Positions 10,258 through 21,000 of a stretch of 64,000 nt of DNA are shown here, piece after piece. The DNA is taken from NCBI RefSeq assembly GCF_000471905.2, contig NW_006498608.1, positions 6,914,160 to 6,978,159 on the forward strand, read 5' to 3'. The notes under the pieces were generated by a model. The model searched no databases, was not told the DNA's origin, and was given only the letters and a program-made list of their open reading frames with translations. Both the position numbers and the translations under genes were made by a program. The DNA comes from Amborella trichopoda (Eukaryota > Streptophyta > Magnoliopsida > Amborellales > Amborellaceae). Position 1 is the first letter of the stretch. Every line of letters starts with the position of its first letter.

Positions 10258-13200
10258 TGGTAACATGATGTGCCTCAAACAAACCAAGAAAGTGATGGTA
10301 CATTTATGCAACATGTGAATCCAAGGTTCCAGCAAGATTCACTGATACAACAATTAGCTCAAACACCCCAGGAAAATTGTCAAACTTATAGAAAATTTGG
10401 ACATATTGTATTAAAGTGCTGGCACTAATTCAATCATATGTACCAAAAAAAAGAGACATTCTTTAAGCTCTTGCTGTAGTGACTCTAGCAAATTCCCAAC
10501 ACTCGGAATGGTTCTCAGATACTGGTGCCTCAACTCATATGACAAGAGAACTAGATAAATCGCAAAACCGCCGCCCTTATAATGGTAGATATATAATCAT
10601 GGTTGGAAATGATGAGCAACTTACTATTTTCACATGTTGATGATACAAATATTGATATTGGGTCTGAAAAATTGAATCAATCTAATGTTCTTTTGGTGCT
10701 AGAGATGAAAAAGAATTTATTATATGTTAGCTAGTTTACAAAAGATTTTCCTTGTATTTTTTAGTTCTCAACAAATGGTTTTTTAATTAAAAAAATGAGC
10801 ACAGGGAGAACTCTAGCCAGTGGGAGTGGAAATTCTGGACTTTATGCACTTAGGATGTCAATGAAGCTTTATTTTCTAATCGAAATAAGAGAACATCAAA
10901 AGATGTGTGGCATCAATGGCTCGGACATCCTCAAAATAAAATTTTCCGTTACTTAAAATCTAAACAATTGATTAATGTTGATGCTTGGAATAAATCTCAT
11001 TTTGTTTGTGTTAGTTGTCAGATGTGAACAAATTGTAAACTCCCGTTTAATAATACTGATAAGACCTCAACAAAACATTTTTTTAAGATTCATTTAGATT
11101 TATGGGATCCTGCTCCAATTTTATCTAATCAGGGTTATTGCTTTTATGTAGTGTGTGAATGATTACACTCGTTTTTATTGGATTTATCATTCGAAAATAA
11201 AATATGAAATTTTCTCTACATTTGTGGAATTTCATTGCATGGTTGAAAGGAGATTTCATAAACGAATTCAAATTTTTCAATGTGAAGGAGGTGGTAAGTT
11301 TGCTAAGAAAGAATTCATTGCTCATCTTACTGATAATGGAATTGTGCAACATATATAATGTTCGGGAACGCCTGAACAAAATGAAATAGCTAAAAAAAAA
11401 TATATAAATATTGTAGAATTGGGTATTACAATGATGTTTCATGCACGGATTCCTAAACAGCTTTGGGTTGAAGCTTTCATACACCAGTCTTTGTCATAAA
11501 CATGATTCCCTCAACCAATTTGTAAATGGATTCACCATATTCTTTGTTGTTTGGCCGCCTTTCAGACAATTATTCACTTCGGATTTTTGAGTGTCAGTGT
11601 TTTTCGTACCTTCGATACTATGCTGCAGAATTTTTTTGTCATCGTTCTCTTCTATATGTATTTTTGGGTTACAATATTCAGCATAAGGGTTACAAATGCC
11701 TGCATCCACCCACAGTGAAAGTCTATATCTCCAGACATGTATTTGATGGAAATATTTTTCTATATGCTAATCCAAATTCTTTGTTCGATAGTGCACAAGT
11801 TCAGGGGGAGCTGACTACTTATGCAGAATGATCTGAGTGTTATGAATTTGACTTACAAACTTCTTCTTCTGATTTATCACCTTCACATAGATCGCCCATA
11901 AGGGATGCCCAGGATGTGTCTGCTCCTCCAGTTGATTTGCTTATCAATAATGATAGCTCTCCAACTTCACTTGTAAAAGAAGTCGCCATCACTATTACAC
12001 CAACACAAGATGTCTAATATGACGTAGTACATGCTCATGGTGATGAAAATATTATGACCCAAGAAACCAACCAATCTAATTTTTCATGAGCTCTTAAGCG
12101 CCATCGTCATCACATGGTCACTAGAACTCAAGATGGTACTCGAAAACTTCGAATTTTGTCATCCTTGGTAACAGACTCAAATGCTCTTGTTTTTGAAACT
12201 ATCCATTGAGAACTTAAGTCCATCAAGTCTACTTCAGGCCATTCGGGTTGGCATCATGCAATAGAAGAAGAAATTAAAGCCCTAAATGTTAATTCCATTT
12301 GGGAGTTAGTTTATCGTTTTCCAGGTATGAATGTTGTTGGTTGTTGTTGGTTGTTGTTAGGTTTATAAGACTAAATTGAAGTCTGATGGTAGTCTAAAGA
12401 GACAGAAGATCAGACTAGTTGCTAAAAGATATAATTAAGTTGTTGGAGTTGATTTCTTTGAAACATTTATTCATGTTATTAAGCTTGCTAGTATTCAAAT
12501 TATGCTCACCATAACTATTGTTCGTCACTGGCCTATCAAACAACTTGATGTGAAAAATGCTTTTTTGCATGGCTTTCTTAAGGAACATGTATTTATGGAG
12601 CAACCCCCTGGTTTTGTTAGCTCAGAATATCCAAATCATGTCCGTAAATCAAAAAAGGCATTATACCGTCTCAAACAAACATATTCAGCATGATTTGATC
12701 GATTTAGTGCCTATTTACTATCACTGAGATTTTATTGCAGTATAACTGATTCATCTCTATTTGTTTGTCGTACTACTCAAGGCATCATTATCCTTCTCCT
12801 CTATGTCGATGATATTATTGTTATAGGTGAAATTTTGATACGTTGAAATGGTTTATTTCCCAATTTGGAAGAAATTTTGTAATGAAAGATCCTGAATATC
12901 TTCACTATTTTCTCGGCATTGAGCTATCTTATTTTTCTGGTAGAATCTTTCTACCACAAAGAAAATATGCCCAAGGTCTTCTTGCTCGTGCCCAGATATT
13001 AGATGTCAAACCTATTTCAACCACAATGACAATGAATAATAATGTTTACAGGAATTCTGATAAAATTTTTTTATCATTCTCTTTATTGGAGAATCATTGG
13101 TGGACTTCAATACATCACCATAAATCGGCCTGACGTTTCCTATAGTGTTAATACAATGTGTCAATTTATACATGTCCTTACAATTGCACATTTATCAGGC

Positions 13201-13314
13201 AGTTAAGCGGATTCTTTGATATCTCAATGGTATACAGTCTCATGATATAAGACTCTTATCTTCTAGTTCCCTTAAGTTATATGCATTCTCTGATGCCGAC
13301 TGGGCTGGGTGTCC

Positions 13315-13406
13315 AAACACTTGCCTTTCAACCACTAGATTTTGCACCTATCTTGGTTCCAAACACTCGCCGTTCAACCACTAGCTTCTACACCTATCTT
13401 AGTTCC
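13315..13406 (+). repeat. 46-bp tandem duplication in copia RNase H
   Basis: AAACACTTGCC... at 13315-13360 and AAACACTCGCC... at 13361-13406 are two copies of the segment encoding the STTxFxTYLxSN part of RNase H. The 46-bp period is not a multiple of three, so the duplication itself shifts the frame. The copies differ at several positions. Confidence 0.8.
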
Positions 13407-13669
13407 AACTGTAAATCTTGGAGCGCTAAGAAACATTCAACTGTGGCCCGTTCAAGTGCTGAAGCTGAATACTGATCTGTGGTACCCACTGCTGCAGAAT
13501 TGACATGGCTTTATTTTATTCATCGGGACAATGGGGTGCCACTTTTTCAGGCACCAATACTTTGTTGTAACAATATTAATGCTCTCTACATGATAGTTAA
13601 TCCAGCTTTTCATGATCTTTGCTTCAAACTTGGACTTCCGATGCGTCTGAAGCCAAGTTTGAAGAGGAG

Positions 13670-13901
13670 TAATAAAAACAAAATTCAAAAATTCTAGTTT
13701 TGGAAAGGCAACAATCGAAATATTACTATTGCATTTTGAGATAATGTAACAAGATAGGAAATTATATTGCATATAACAAGATAGGAAAATGTCCATTATT
13801 CCGTTGTATCACTAATATATATACAATGAAAAAACCACCACAATGTTAAGGTGGGGTATAATTAATTTTCAAAAGTTCATTTCTCTCTCGAAAATTCTTT
13901 A
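13670..13901 (+). repeat. 3' LTR of copia element
   Basis: Follows the purine tract GAAGAGGAG and aligns with 8874-9106. Ends with AAAATTCTTTA, as does the 5' LTR. Confidence 0.85.
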
Positions 13902-14110
13902 AAAGCTTCACCTTAAAACTCATCGAAAATTGTAATTTTGGAGTAAAAAAACTTTCAAATCAATAATCTCGCCCTTGAGTATTATGATTCTAAATTTTTT
14001 TTAGAATTTCAAGCCCTAAAAATAGTGTGCATTATGACACATTATCTAGATAAAATAAGTTTGAGAAATTTCTTTTTTTGAGGTTGAGTATCGTTTAGTT
14101 GAGGAAGTTT

Positions 14111-14510
14111 TGCACGGGTGCATAACGCTCATCATATGTCTGGGCAACATGCTTACACTTTGTACATGAATTGTGCACATTGAGTGATTTGTGTTGTGTA
14201 TGGTGCACAATACACAAGATTGAGTACTAAGTACACTTATACAGTGCTTCATGCACAGTGTTTTGAGGAACGTATTGCAAATTGCATGGTGCGCTGTTGC
14301 ACAATACTCGTTATAAGTACGAGCAACACTGCTATACTTTGCACATGTATAGTGCACATTGAGCAATTTGTGTGGTGCATGGTGCACAATACCCCAAGAC
14401 TGAGTACTAAATACACTTATATGGTGCTTCATGCGCATGTGTTTTGGGGAATGCAGTGCAAATTGCAAAGTACGCAAGTGCACAACGCTCTGGCAGACAT
14501 GTACCTTCAA
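14111..14510. repeat. Tandem array, about 185-bp unit, rich in TGCAC/GTGCA
   Basis: Units begin at 14111, 14298 and 14479 (the third truncated). Each carries TGCAC...CGAGCAACA or its variant, GTGCACATTGAG, GGTGCACAATAC, GAGTACTAA(G/A)TACACTTATA, GTGCTTCATGC and TGCAAATTGCA. The GTGCAC palindrome and its half sites recur many times. Open frames on both strands (119 and 156 residues) are by-products of the repeat. Confidence 0.85.
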
Positions 14511-14544
14511 ATGCATTTCATGAGTACCATGCGGTTAATTTGAA

Positions 14545-15290
14545 ATAATTCTAATAGCCGACTTTTAAACAAAAATACCATATATTTCCCTTATTATTAT
14601 TATTTTTTTACAGTTGAAGTTTAATTTTATCTATTAATTAATAGTATTTTTTTATTATAAATTTTGATGGATAGTTATTCTAGCCAAGAATTAAATTTAT
14701 AAAACTTGAACCTTTTTTTTGTTTATTACTGAATTCTAGCTTTTTAAAAATTAAAATAACATGTGTGTATTATGTTGTTCCTTTATTCAATTTAATAAAG
14801 TATTACATTTTAACATATTATAAATTTTGTAAAATACTTTGTTAACTTGATGGGGGATTATATTGTCTCTTTTATAAAAAATTGGTTATTTTAGAAAACT
14901 TAAAAGTAATATTATGATGCATCTAATTGCCACAATGTAGAAAGGTGTGCAAAGGTGTGCTTGGAGTGAAACAAGTATAAATTAAAATGCTCCGGAGGAG
15001 CAAGCTATATACTTAATCCAAATAAAAACAAGACCCACTTATAAGTATTTTATAGATTTAAAATTTAAATAATTTATTTTGAACGTAACGAGCATTTAAA
15101 AGATGAAAAAATTAGTAAATCTTGTTTTTTAAAAGCCAACGTAATGTGTACCTTAGAGAACGTAAAATCAATGAACGCTCCATATATTATTGGATGTAGA
15201 CTCATATGGAGATATGTCCCCTCCTTTTGATTGATTTTTTAAATGGATTTTAGAGCCAAAATGTTCAGATATGGAAAATGGTTTGATAGG
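14545..15290. other. Intergenic, AT-rich
   Basis: No gene. Only a short doubled GAAAGGTGTGCAAAGGTGTGC (about 14940) stands out. Confidence 0.4.
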
Positions 15291-15299
15291 GCTGCCATC

Positions 15300-15650
15300 T
15301 TTTTAAAATAAATAAAGCCTTACCTCATAACTAATCAAAAATAGCAATTCAAGTGTTGAAAAACTTTTCAATTGAATGTGAAAAAAAAAATGTATTTCAA
15401 GTTTCAAAACTAGTGTACATTGCAACAAGTTATATAAACCATCCATTTCACTTTAAAAAATAGTTCTAATCAATATGCAAAATTTGTATCATTTTTTGAG
15501 TTGCAAACTTTATTGTCGGTGTTGAAAATTGATTTTAGAACTATCATGAAGATGTCATATGCCCAAAGTGCTTTTCTAATGAAGATTTGAGGTGAGGCTT
15601 TATTTTGATTTCATAAACCTAAGCTCTATAGAAACCTCATCCTTTAGATG
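15300..15650. mobile_element. Miniature inverted-repeat element, degraded
   Basis: AATAAAGCCTTACCTCATAACTAATCAA near the left is the approximate inverse of TTTGAGGTGAGGCTTTATTTTGATT near the right. The interior shares wording (CAAGTTTCAAAACTAGTGTACATTG) with the 360-390-bp family at 33045. Exact ends are not resolved. Confidence 0.5.
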
Positions 15651-16082
15651 CACACATTATTTAATATATATATTATTAATAACAGAAAAAAAATAGAAAA
15701 TACCTATTATCTTTGAGTTTTATATTTCAATAGATTTAAATTTTCAAAACATATATTGAATCATAAAAATTCTGAGTTTTACCTAATTTTGTCTCTTTTA
15801 AATTTATTTTTTTACCTTCAAACAAATATGACAAATATATATCATTTCTCTCCCTTCACATCATTTTCTCCTAAATTTCCCAATTTTCCAAACCCCTTCT
15901 CTCCTTATTTTTCTACTCTCTCTCCCCGCGTGTCTCACTGTCTCTTAAATTCTGCACAGGGTTAATAACTCTTTGCCAAGTCCATGCTTTTAGGCCTAAC
16001 ACTAATAAACACGTCTTTCTAAAACCCCATAATTTTGACAGAATCTGTCTCTCTTGTTCTTATTTACTCTCTCTCTCTCTCC

Positions 16083-16750
16083 GGCAAGAGCAAATCCCCA
16101 TTTGCTGGTGCTCATGTCCATGCTCAAATAATCAAGTATGGGTTCATCAATAACACATTTTTGCTGAACAATTTGCTCGTAATGTATTCCAAGTGCCACT
16201 GTTTGGGAGAAGCCCGCAAAGGTTTTTGATCGAATTCTTGAGAGAAACCTTATATCTTGGACTTCCATGATAATGGAACTGTTCAGAATGGAGAGCTGGT
16301 GGATGGGTTGTTTCTTTTTCTAGAGATGAAAAGGGGAGGATTCATGGCCAATGAATTTGCTTTGGGTAGTGTTTTGATAGCCTGTTCAGGCTTAGAGGCT
16401 CTGAACTTTGGGTTTTCATTGCATGGTTATGCTCTAAAGATCGGAATTGAGCTTAGCGTATTTGTTGGGTGTGCTCTATTGGATTTCTATGGAAAATTAT
16501 AGCTCATTTCCGTGGCAGAGCATGTCTTCGAGAGCATTACAGATCCTGATGTAGCATGTTGGAATGCTTTGGTTGCATGTTATGTGAATAATAGAGTTGC
16601 AGAGAAGGCACTCATGGCTGTTTCATTTATGCGTAAGCAAAATTTACAGTTGGAGCAGTTCACTTTCCTAGTCATGCTCAAGGCTTGTTCCATTTCTCGC
16701 AATTTTGATAGTGAGCGCCAAGTCCATGCTTTGATTATTCAATCTAAGGT
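16083..16750 (+). pseudogene. PPR (pentatricopeptide repeat) protein fragment
   Basis: Three reading-frame pieces give PPR text in the right order: HVHAQIIKYGFINNTFLLNN with LLVMYSKC, then NLISWTSMI, then EMKRGGFMANEFALGSVLIA with CSG, LHGYALKIG and VFVGCALLDFYGK, then VFESITDPDVACWNALVACY and EQFTFLVMLKACS. Repeats of this kind (NxLxxMYxKC, xWNAxIxxY, FTFxxxLKACS) are those of plant PLS-type PPR proteins, which act in organelle RNA processing. The frame shifts after EARK (about 16218) and again near 16270, there is a TAG after DFYGK (about 16501), and homology stops at about 16750, where GA-rich sequence begins. Too short and broken to be a working gene. Confidence 0.85.
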
Positions 16751-16799
16751 GAGAAAAGACCTCTCAGTTATCTCTCCATGAGAATAACCCTGGCTTTCA

Positions 16800-17110
16800 A
16801 ATAGCCGAATGAGAGAGATGTTGGAAAATGGAGAGAGAGGTTGATCGGGGAAAGGAGATAGAGGGGTTGCGAAATACAGAGAGAGAGAGAGAGAGAAGTT
16901 GATTGGGAAACACAGGGAGATATAGAGAGGGGATGGGGTGAGAGAGAGGAGTTTGGGGAAGCACGGGGTAGAGAGAGAGCGAGAGATCTGGAGAGAGAAA
17001 GTAAGGGAAAATGAAGAGAGAGATAAAAGGGATTTTAGGAGAGATAAATATGGTGGATATATCAAGGAAAGAGGTGGTTTAGAATGGAGGTGATTTAGAA
17101 TGAGGGTGTT
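16800..17110. repeat. GAGA-rich low-complexity sequence
   Basis: Purine-rich, with several (GA)n runs (for example 16878-16898). The 108-residue minus-strand frame through it is Ser/Leu/Pro-rich and is explained by the repeat. Confidence 0.6.
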
Positions 17111-17125
17111 TATTTTTTTTTACAA

Positions 17126-17312
17126 AAAATTATCTTATCGGAGTTTTTCTGTGTAAGATTTTAAAGGATCGTCATTAAATTTAATATAAATTTTTTAAAA
17201 AAGTTAAGCTTCATACGTATATGATAATTTTTTGAAAAATCTGTATTAAATTTAATGGTGATCCTTTGACGTCTTACACACATGACTGGAAGATGTCCTA
17301 TATGATTATTAT
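17126..17312. mobile_element. Hairpin-like miniature inverted-repeat element
   Basis: Two long arms face each other: TGTGTAAGATTTTAAAGGATC with GTCATTAAATTTAATA on the left and TTAAATTTAATGGTGATCC with TTTGACGTCTTACACA on the right, with outer ATCTTATCGGAG versus CTGGAAGAT. The arms fold on each other with a few mismatches. It lies about 330 bases upstream of the EF1B-gamma transcript. Confidence 0.65.
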
Positions 17313-17628
17313 TATTTTTTTATATTTATTAGAACTAAAAAATAGTTAAATAGACTCGGGCTAAGAGATATATTTTGATTAATTGGATTTATTGAGATAT
17401 AAAAACAAAAACATATAGGGAATATAGGGATATTTTTCCAAAATAAAATATTTAATCGGCTAAAAGTAATATTTTGGGGAAAATTTTTAAATCGTTAGAT
17501 TTTATTTTTAATAAAACCACACTTTAAGATGGAGGTGGATACCTTGAGGGACGCAAATGTGAACTTGCGTCCCCCGCCTCATAGACTACTTTTAGATAAA
17601 TGATTAGGGCTCATCGGTCCCAAACGGT

Positions 17629-17702
17629 TTAAAAAGGAACAATAACACAAGAACTTCTCCCAAACCCTAGCGCGTTCTCTCTTTTTCTGTAATCTAGGGT
17701 TT
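17629..17702 (+). promoter_or_regulatory. Telo-boxes in EF1B-gamma promoter/leader
   Basis: AAACCCTAG at 17662-17670 and TAGGGTTT (its reverse) at 17695-17702 are telo-box motifs, typical of plant genes for ribosomal proteins and elongation factors. A TATA-like TTTAAAAAGG lies near 17629. The leader exon probably begins around 17640. Confidence 0.6.
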
Positions 17703-17984
17703 ATTCTATCTAGTTCGATCGACCCCTCAACCTCCTAATCTTCAGGTATGTGTTTTCCTATTTTTCCCCGTTCAAGTTATAGATTTGAAACCAAAACAAC
17801 TATCTTATGGTTTTTCTAGGGTTTTACGCTTCGTTTTTGTGCAGTATATATTGATGCTTGTTATGGTTCCATGTTTTATCTCACTCTTTTATATTAGTGT
17901 ATACTAGCCACTACTGGGATCTGGAAACTCTACATCTGTGGATTTGATACGATCTGATATAGATTTTGATTTTTGTGTTTTCAG
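17640..17984 (+). other. EF1B-gamma 5' UTR exon and leader intron
   Basis: The non-coding first exon ends at 17745 (TTCAG before GTATGT). A 239-bp leader intron runs 17746-17984, ending TTTTCAG. The second exon (from 17985) holds the start codon at 18020. The exon start is an estimate. Confidence 0.7.
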
Positions 17985-18019
17985 CATATCAGTTCGTGGT
18001 TTGTCACCGTTTTTGAGTC

Positions 18020-21000
18020 ATGGCCCTGGTGAGTTTGTTGGATTTTGTTTTATTAACCACAAAGAGATTGCTGTGATTTATCCGCCGATTATTACCATTG
18101 TTCTTTATCTTGTCTGTGTTATTTCTGTTATTTGATTTTTTTCTTATTGTTGATACATGCCATGTAGATTTATATTAAAAGTTTTGCATGTGAAGTTGCC
18201 TTCTTTCGTGAAAGGGGAATAAAATATTAGGTTAAAGGCCTATGGACATATGCATGGGACCTTAATTATTGAAATATATACTCGTAGAAACAATTTTGTT
18301 GTATTTTCTTTTCCTCCTAAATTTTAAGCTCTTTTGTAGTCCTGTCTATTACATCAATTGAAAAAATTTATGCCTTTGTTGCTTGTTAGTTTTCTTTATC
18401 TGTATAAGTTGTATTGGAGAATGTGATGTTATGCTGCTTGTTATCTTGAATTTTTTAATGAGGAATCGAGACGCACACAATTGGTCTAATAAGGGTGAGG
18501 ATCTTAAACTTTCCCTTAACCCGTCCCAAGGTTGGGTAAAAGAGGTGGGTTGCATTAGGTAGGCACATAAACTCTACCACATCTTATCATGAATCCTGAA
18601 CCTATGTTATGCGGTATCCCTATTGAAAGGGAAGAATGGAGGAACAAGATTCATGTAGCCGACCCCAAATCATTGGGATAAGGTTTGGATGATGATGATG
18701 ATGACGAAATCAAAGCGCACTTGCACACTCACACACACATATATATATATAATAAACTAGTCAATTTTTTTTATATAGATTATATGTATAATCAATTGAA
18801 CATTAAAAATTGAACAATGGAAAAATGAAATTTAAAATTTACTATGTAAATGTGGAAATCACATTCCACATTCATTATGTTTGAATGAATACCACTTTAT
18901 AAATCGCCCAAGATCTTATCTTGTAATCTCTCTCAATACTTCGCGATGAATGAAATCCAAAAGGAATTGGATTTGAAATGATTTTGCAAAGGTACACTTT
19001 TTTTTGGGTACATATATCTTAAAAACAGTTTACATAATTCCATTTCTTATTTTGTTTTTGTTACGAATGATAAAANNNNNNNNNNNNNNNNNNNNGTATC
19101 CCACATATGCTCCTGTAGTGATGATGTGAAATTTGACATATCGGAAGATTGTAATGGGGTGCTTCCTTTTGACTTAATTATAAAAGAAATGCCAGGGTTT
19201 GAACCATGACATGGTTAAAATCCATAGTCTGTTATTTCTTTAATTGGTAACTTTTGTACACGATTGTGTGAAATTTGACATATCGGAAGATTGTAATGGG
19301 GTGCTTCCTTTTGACTTAATTATAAAAGAAATGCCAGGGTTTGAACCATGACATTGTCTAAAAGCCATAGTCTGTTATTTCTTTAATTTGGCAACTTTTG
19401 TACTCAATTATGTAAAACAGTCTTTGACTTGTTTGATATGTTTTGATTCCTTATCAGGGTAGGATTTCCATTATCACAATCTTTGTGAATATCCTAGCTA
19501 TTCATAATTCTTGTCAGTGCAAAGGACAGAAACACAATTGCTAGTTTTCTGCGCTGTATGGAGTATGTACATACACGTAGTTCTGTTATATTGCACATAA
19601 TTGTGCAAATTGAAGCTTTTCTATGACAATTTGCAGGAAGTCACAAAAAAGAAATAGAAAAAATGAGACAATTGTAGGCATTGTAGCAGTAAGCATCGGA
19701 TGGGGCCTTACGAAGTTAATGAATTTCACCATGATTTTTTTGGGAAGTGGACTCAGTGGTTTTGAAAGTTTGAGGAGCTTTGAGTGCAGATATTGATTAA
19801 ATGTATTTGAATGTTAGTGGTATTGTATCAAGATAATGAGAGGGGGTTGTCAGGTGAGAGGGGAAGGTGTGAAGTCTAATATGTCAATTTCATGTGATAA
19901 GTTGGTTGGAGCTGGTAAAAGACTTCCTAAAGAGAAATTAAAGAGAGGTTGAATATGGAAGAAATGTTAGTTTTTTGGCTGATTTGTGGGGTATGATAGA
20001 TGTTATCATACGTGTTACAATTTTATTTGTTTGTTTATTTTATATTTGTATTTTTCTTTTGGTGTAATATAAGTCTCTAGTGGGTAGTAGATAGAGACTG
20101 TTACTGCATCCGATTGCTTTTGAGGGAATTGGGCGGAGGTGATGTGGTGGCCTAAATTTAGATGGTACTTAGGGGGTGAAAATTTGCTTGAGTTAGCGAG
20201 GTGACCGAGGTTTGAGGGTCCTTTGTATGGATTGGTTAAAAGCAGTGTGTGTGTGCGTTTAATTGTGAAATTTCGATTGCCTTGGTACTACCCTCTAGTG
20301 ATTTGCCCCTAATTTCCTTGGACAATCTTTCATGAGGACTTCTTGTATCACTGAGCAGTTTCAGTGCTTTACTGGTCTTTGTAGAAGTATCTGGTCTTAT
20401 GCCCCTTTCATTATATATTCAAGATACTTACATTACATGATGAGTTATTTTCATTAGTTTTTTTATTGATCAAAAGATATCTATATAGAAGTATTAATGT
20501 GTAACTTGCTGTTTGAGGCATTTCTATTTTCATTAGAATTTTGAAAATCTTTAATCCAAAGCCTCATTAAAAAAATGAGGAAAAGATTACATATCATATT
20601 AGATAAGCGGTGCAGTGAATATGGGATGTAGGAGATACATGTCAAGGAGACAAGATGTTGCTCCCCAAATTAAGGGCCCATTTAAGCACTTTCTCTATAG
20701 GTAGATATTCACTCTCTACATTGCCATCTCTCAAAACATGAACGAGTCAAATGATCAATGAGGTTATTGATGTCAGGAATCCTGTCTGTTGGCTTTGCTA
20801 CCCTCCATATATGTGATTTATCTTTCAAACAATATATGTCTGTGGAATCTGTAATGTTAAGAGATAATAAATTGAAATGTAAATTTTGAACTCCTGTCTA
20901 TGACTTATTTCTCATATGTTTTTCCCTTAAATCTCTTCAAAGAAGAATAGATCTACAATTCCTAAATCATCTACCTCCTCACATTCCTCTCTCAATCTCT

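Larger units (their letters stand above)
9470..13480 (+). pseudogene. Copia gag-pol pseudogene
   Basis: Reading through frameshifts, gag covers about 9530-10040 (KTFVEVWKYLKN, FNSICDDLAAIKKPVPDENN, NGLGPKYENFATIML) and resumes after the nested LTR. The zinc knuckle near 10380 reads CQTYRKFGHIVLKC: its second Cys is Tyr, so it is a broken CCHC. The protease active site DTGAS is intact. Integrase core matches include VNDYTRFYWIYHSK. Reverse transcriptase fragments include KTKLKSDGSLKRQK and ALYRLKQ; the segment just after YVDD is deleted. RNase H ends at SSAEAEY followed by TGA. Multiple in-frame stops occur in every domain. Confidence 0.9.
8874..13901 (+). mobile_element. Ty1/copia retrotransposon, both LTRs, degenerate
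   Basis: About 5.0 kb, bounded by two alignable LTRs of about 232 bp (8874-9106 and 13670-13901). A primer-binding site TGATATCAGAGC (9107-9118) follows the 5' LTR and differs at one base from the copia initiator-Met-tRNA site TGGTATCAGAGC. A purine tract GAAGAGGAG precedes the 3' LTR. Remnants follow copia order: gag (about 9530-10430), protease with DTGAS (10518-10532), GAG-pre-integrase and integrase (about 10900-11500), reverse transcriptase with VKNAFLHGFL and YVDD (12802-12813), then RNase H with DADWAG and SSAEAEY (about 13290-13475). Stops and frameshifts break every domain, so it cannot be autonomous. A solo LTR is nested in gag. Confidence 0.94.

Noticed and set aside
14046-14543. 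Cys/His-rich frames of 156 and 119 residues on opposite strands
   Set aside because: Both are translations of the TGCAC-rich tandem repeat, not zinc-finger or cysteine-rich peptides.
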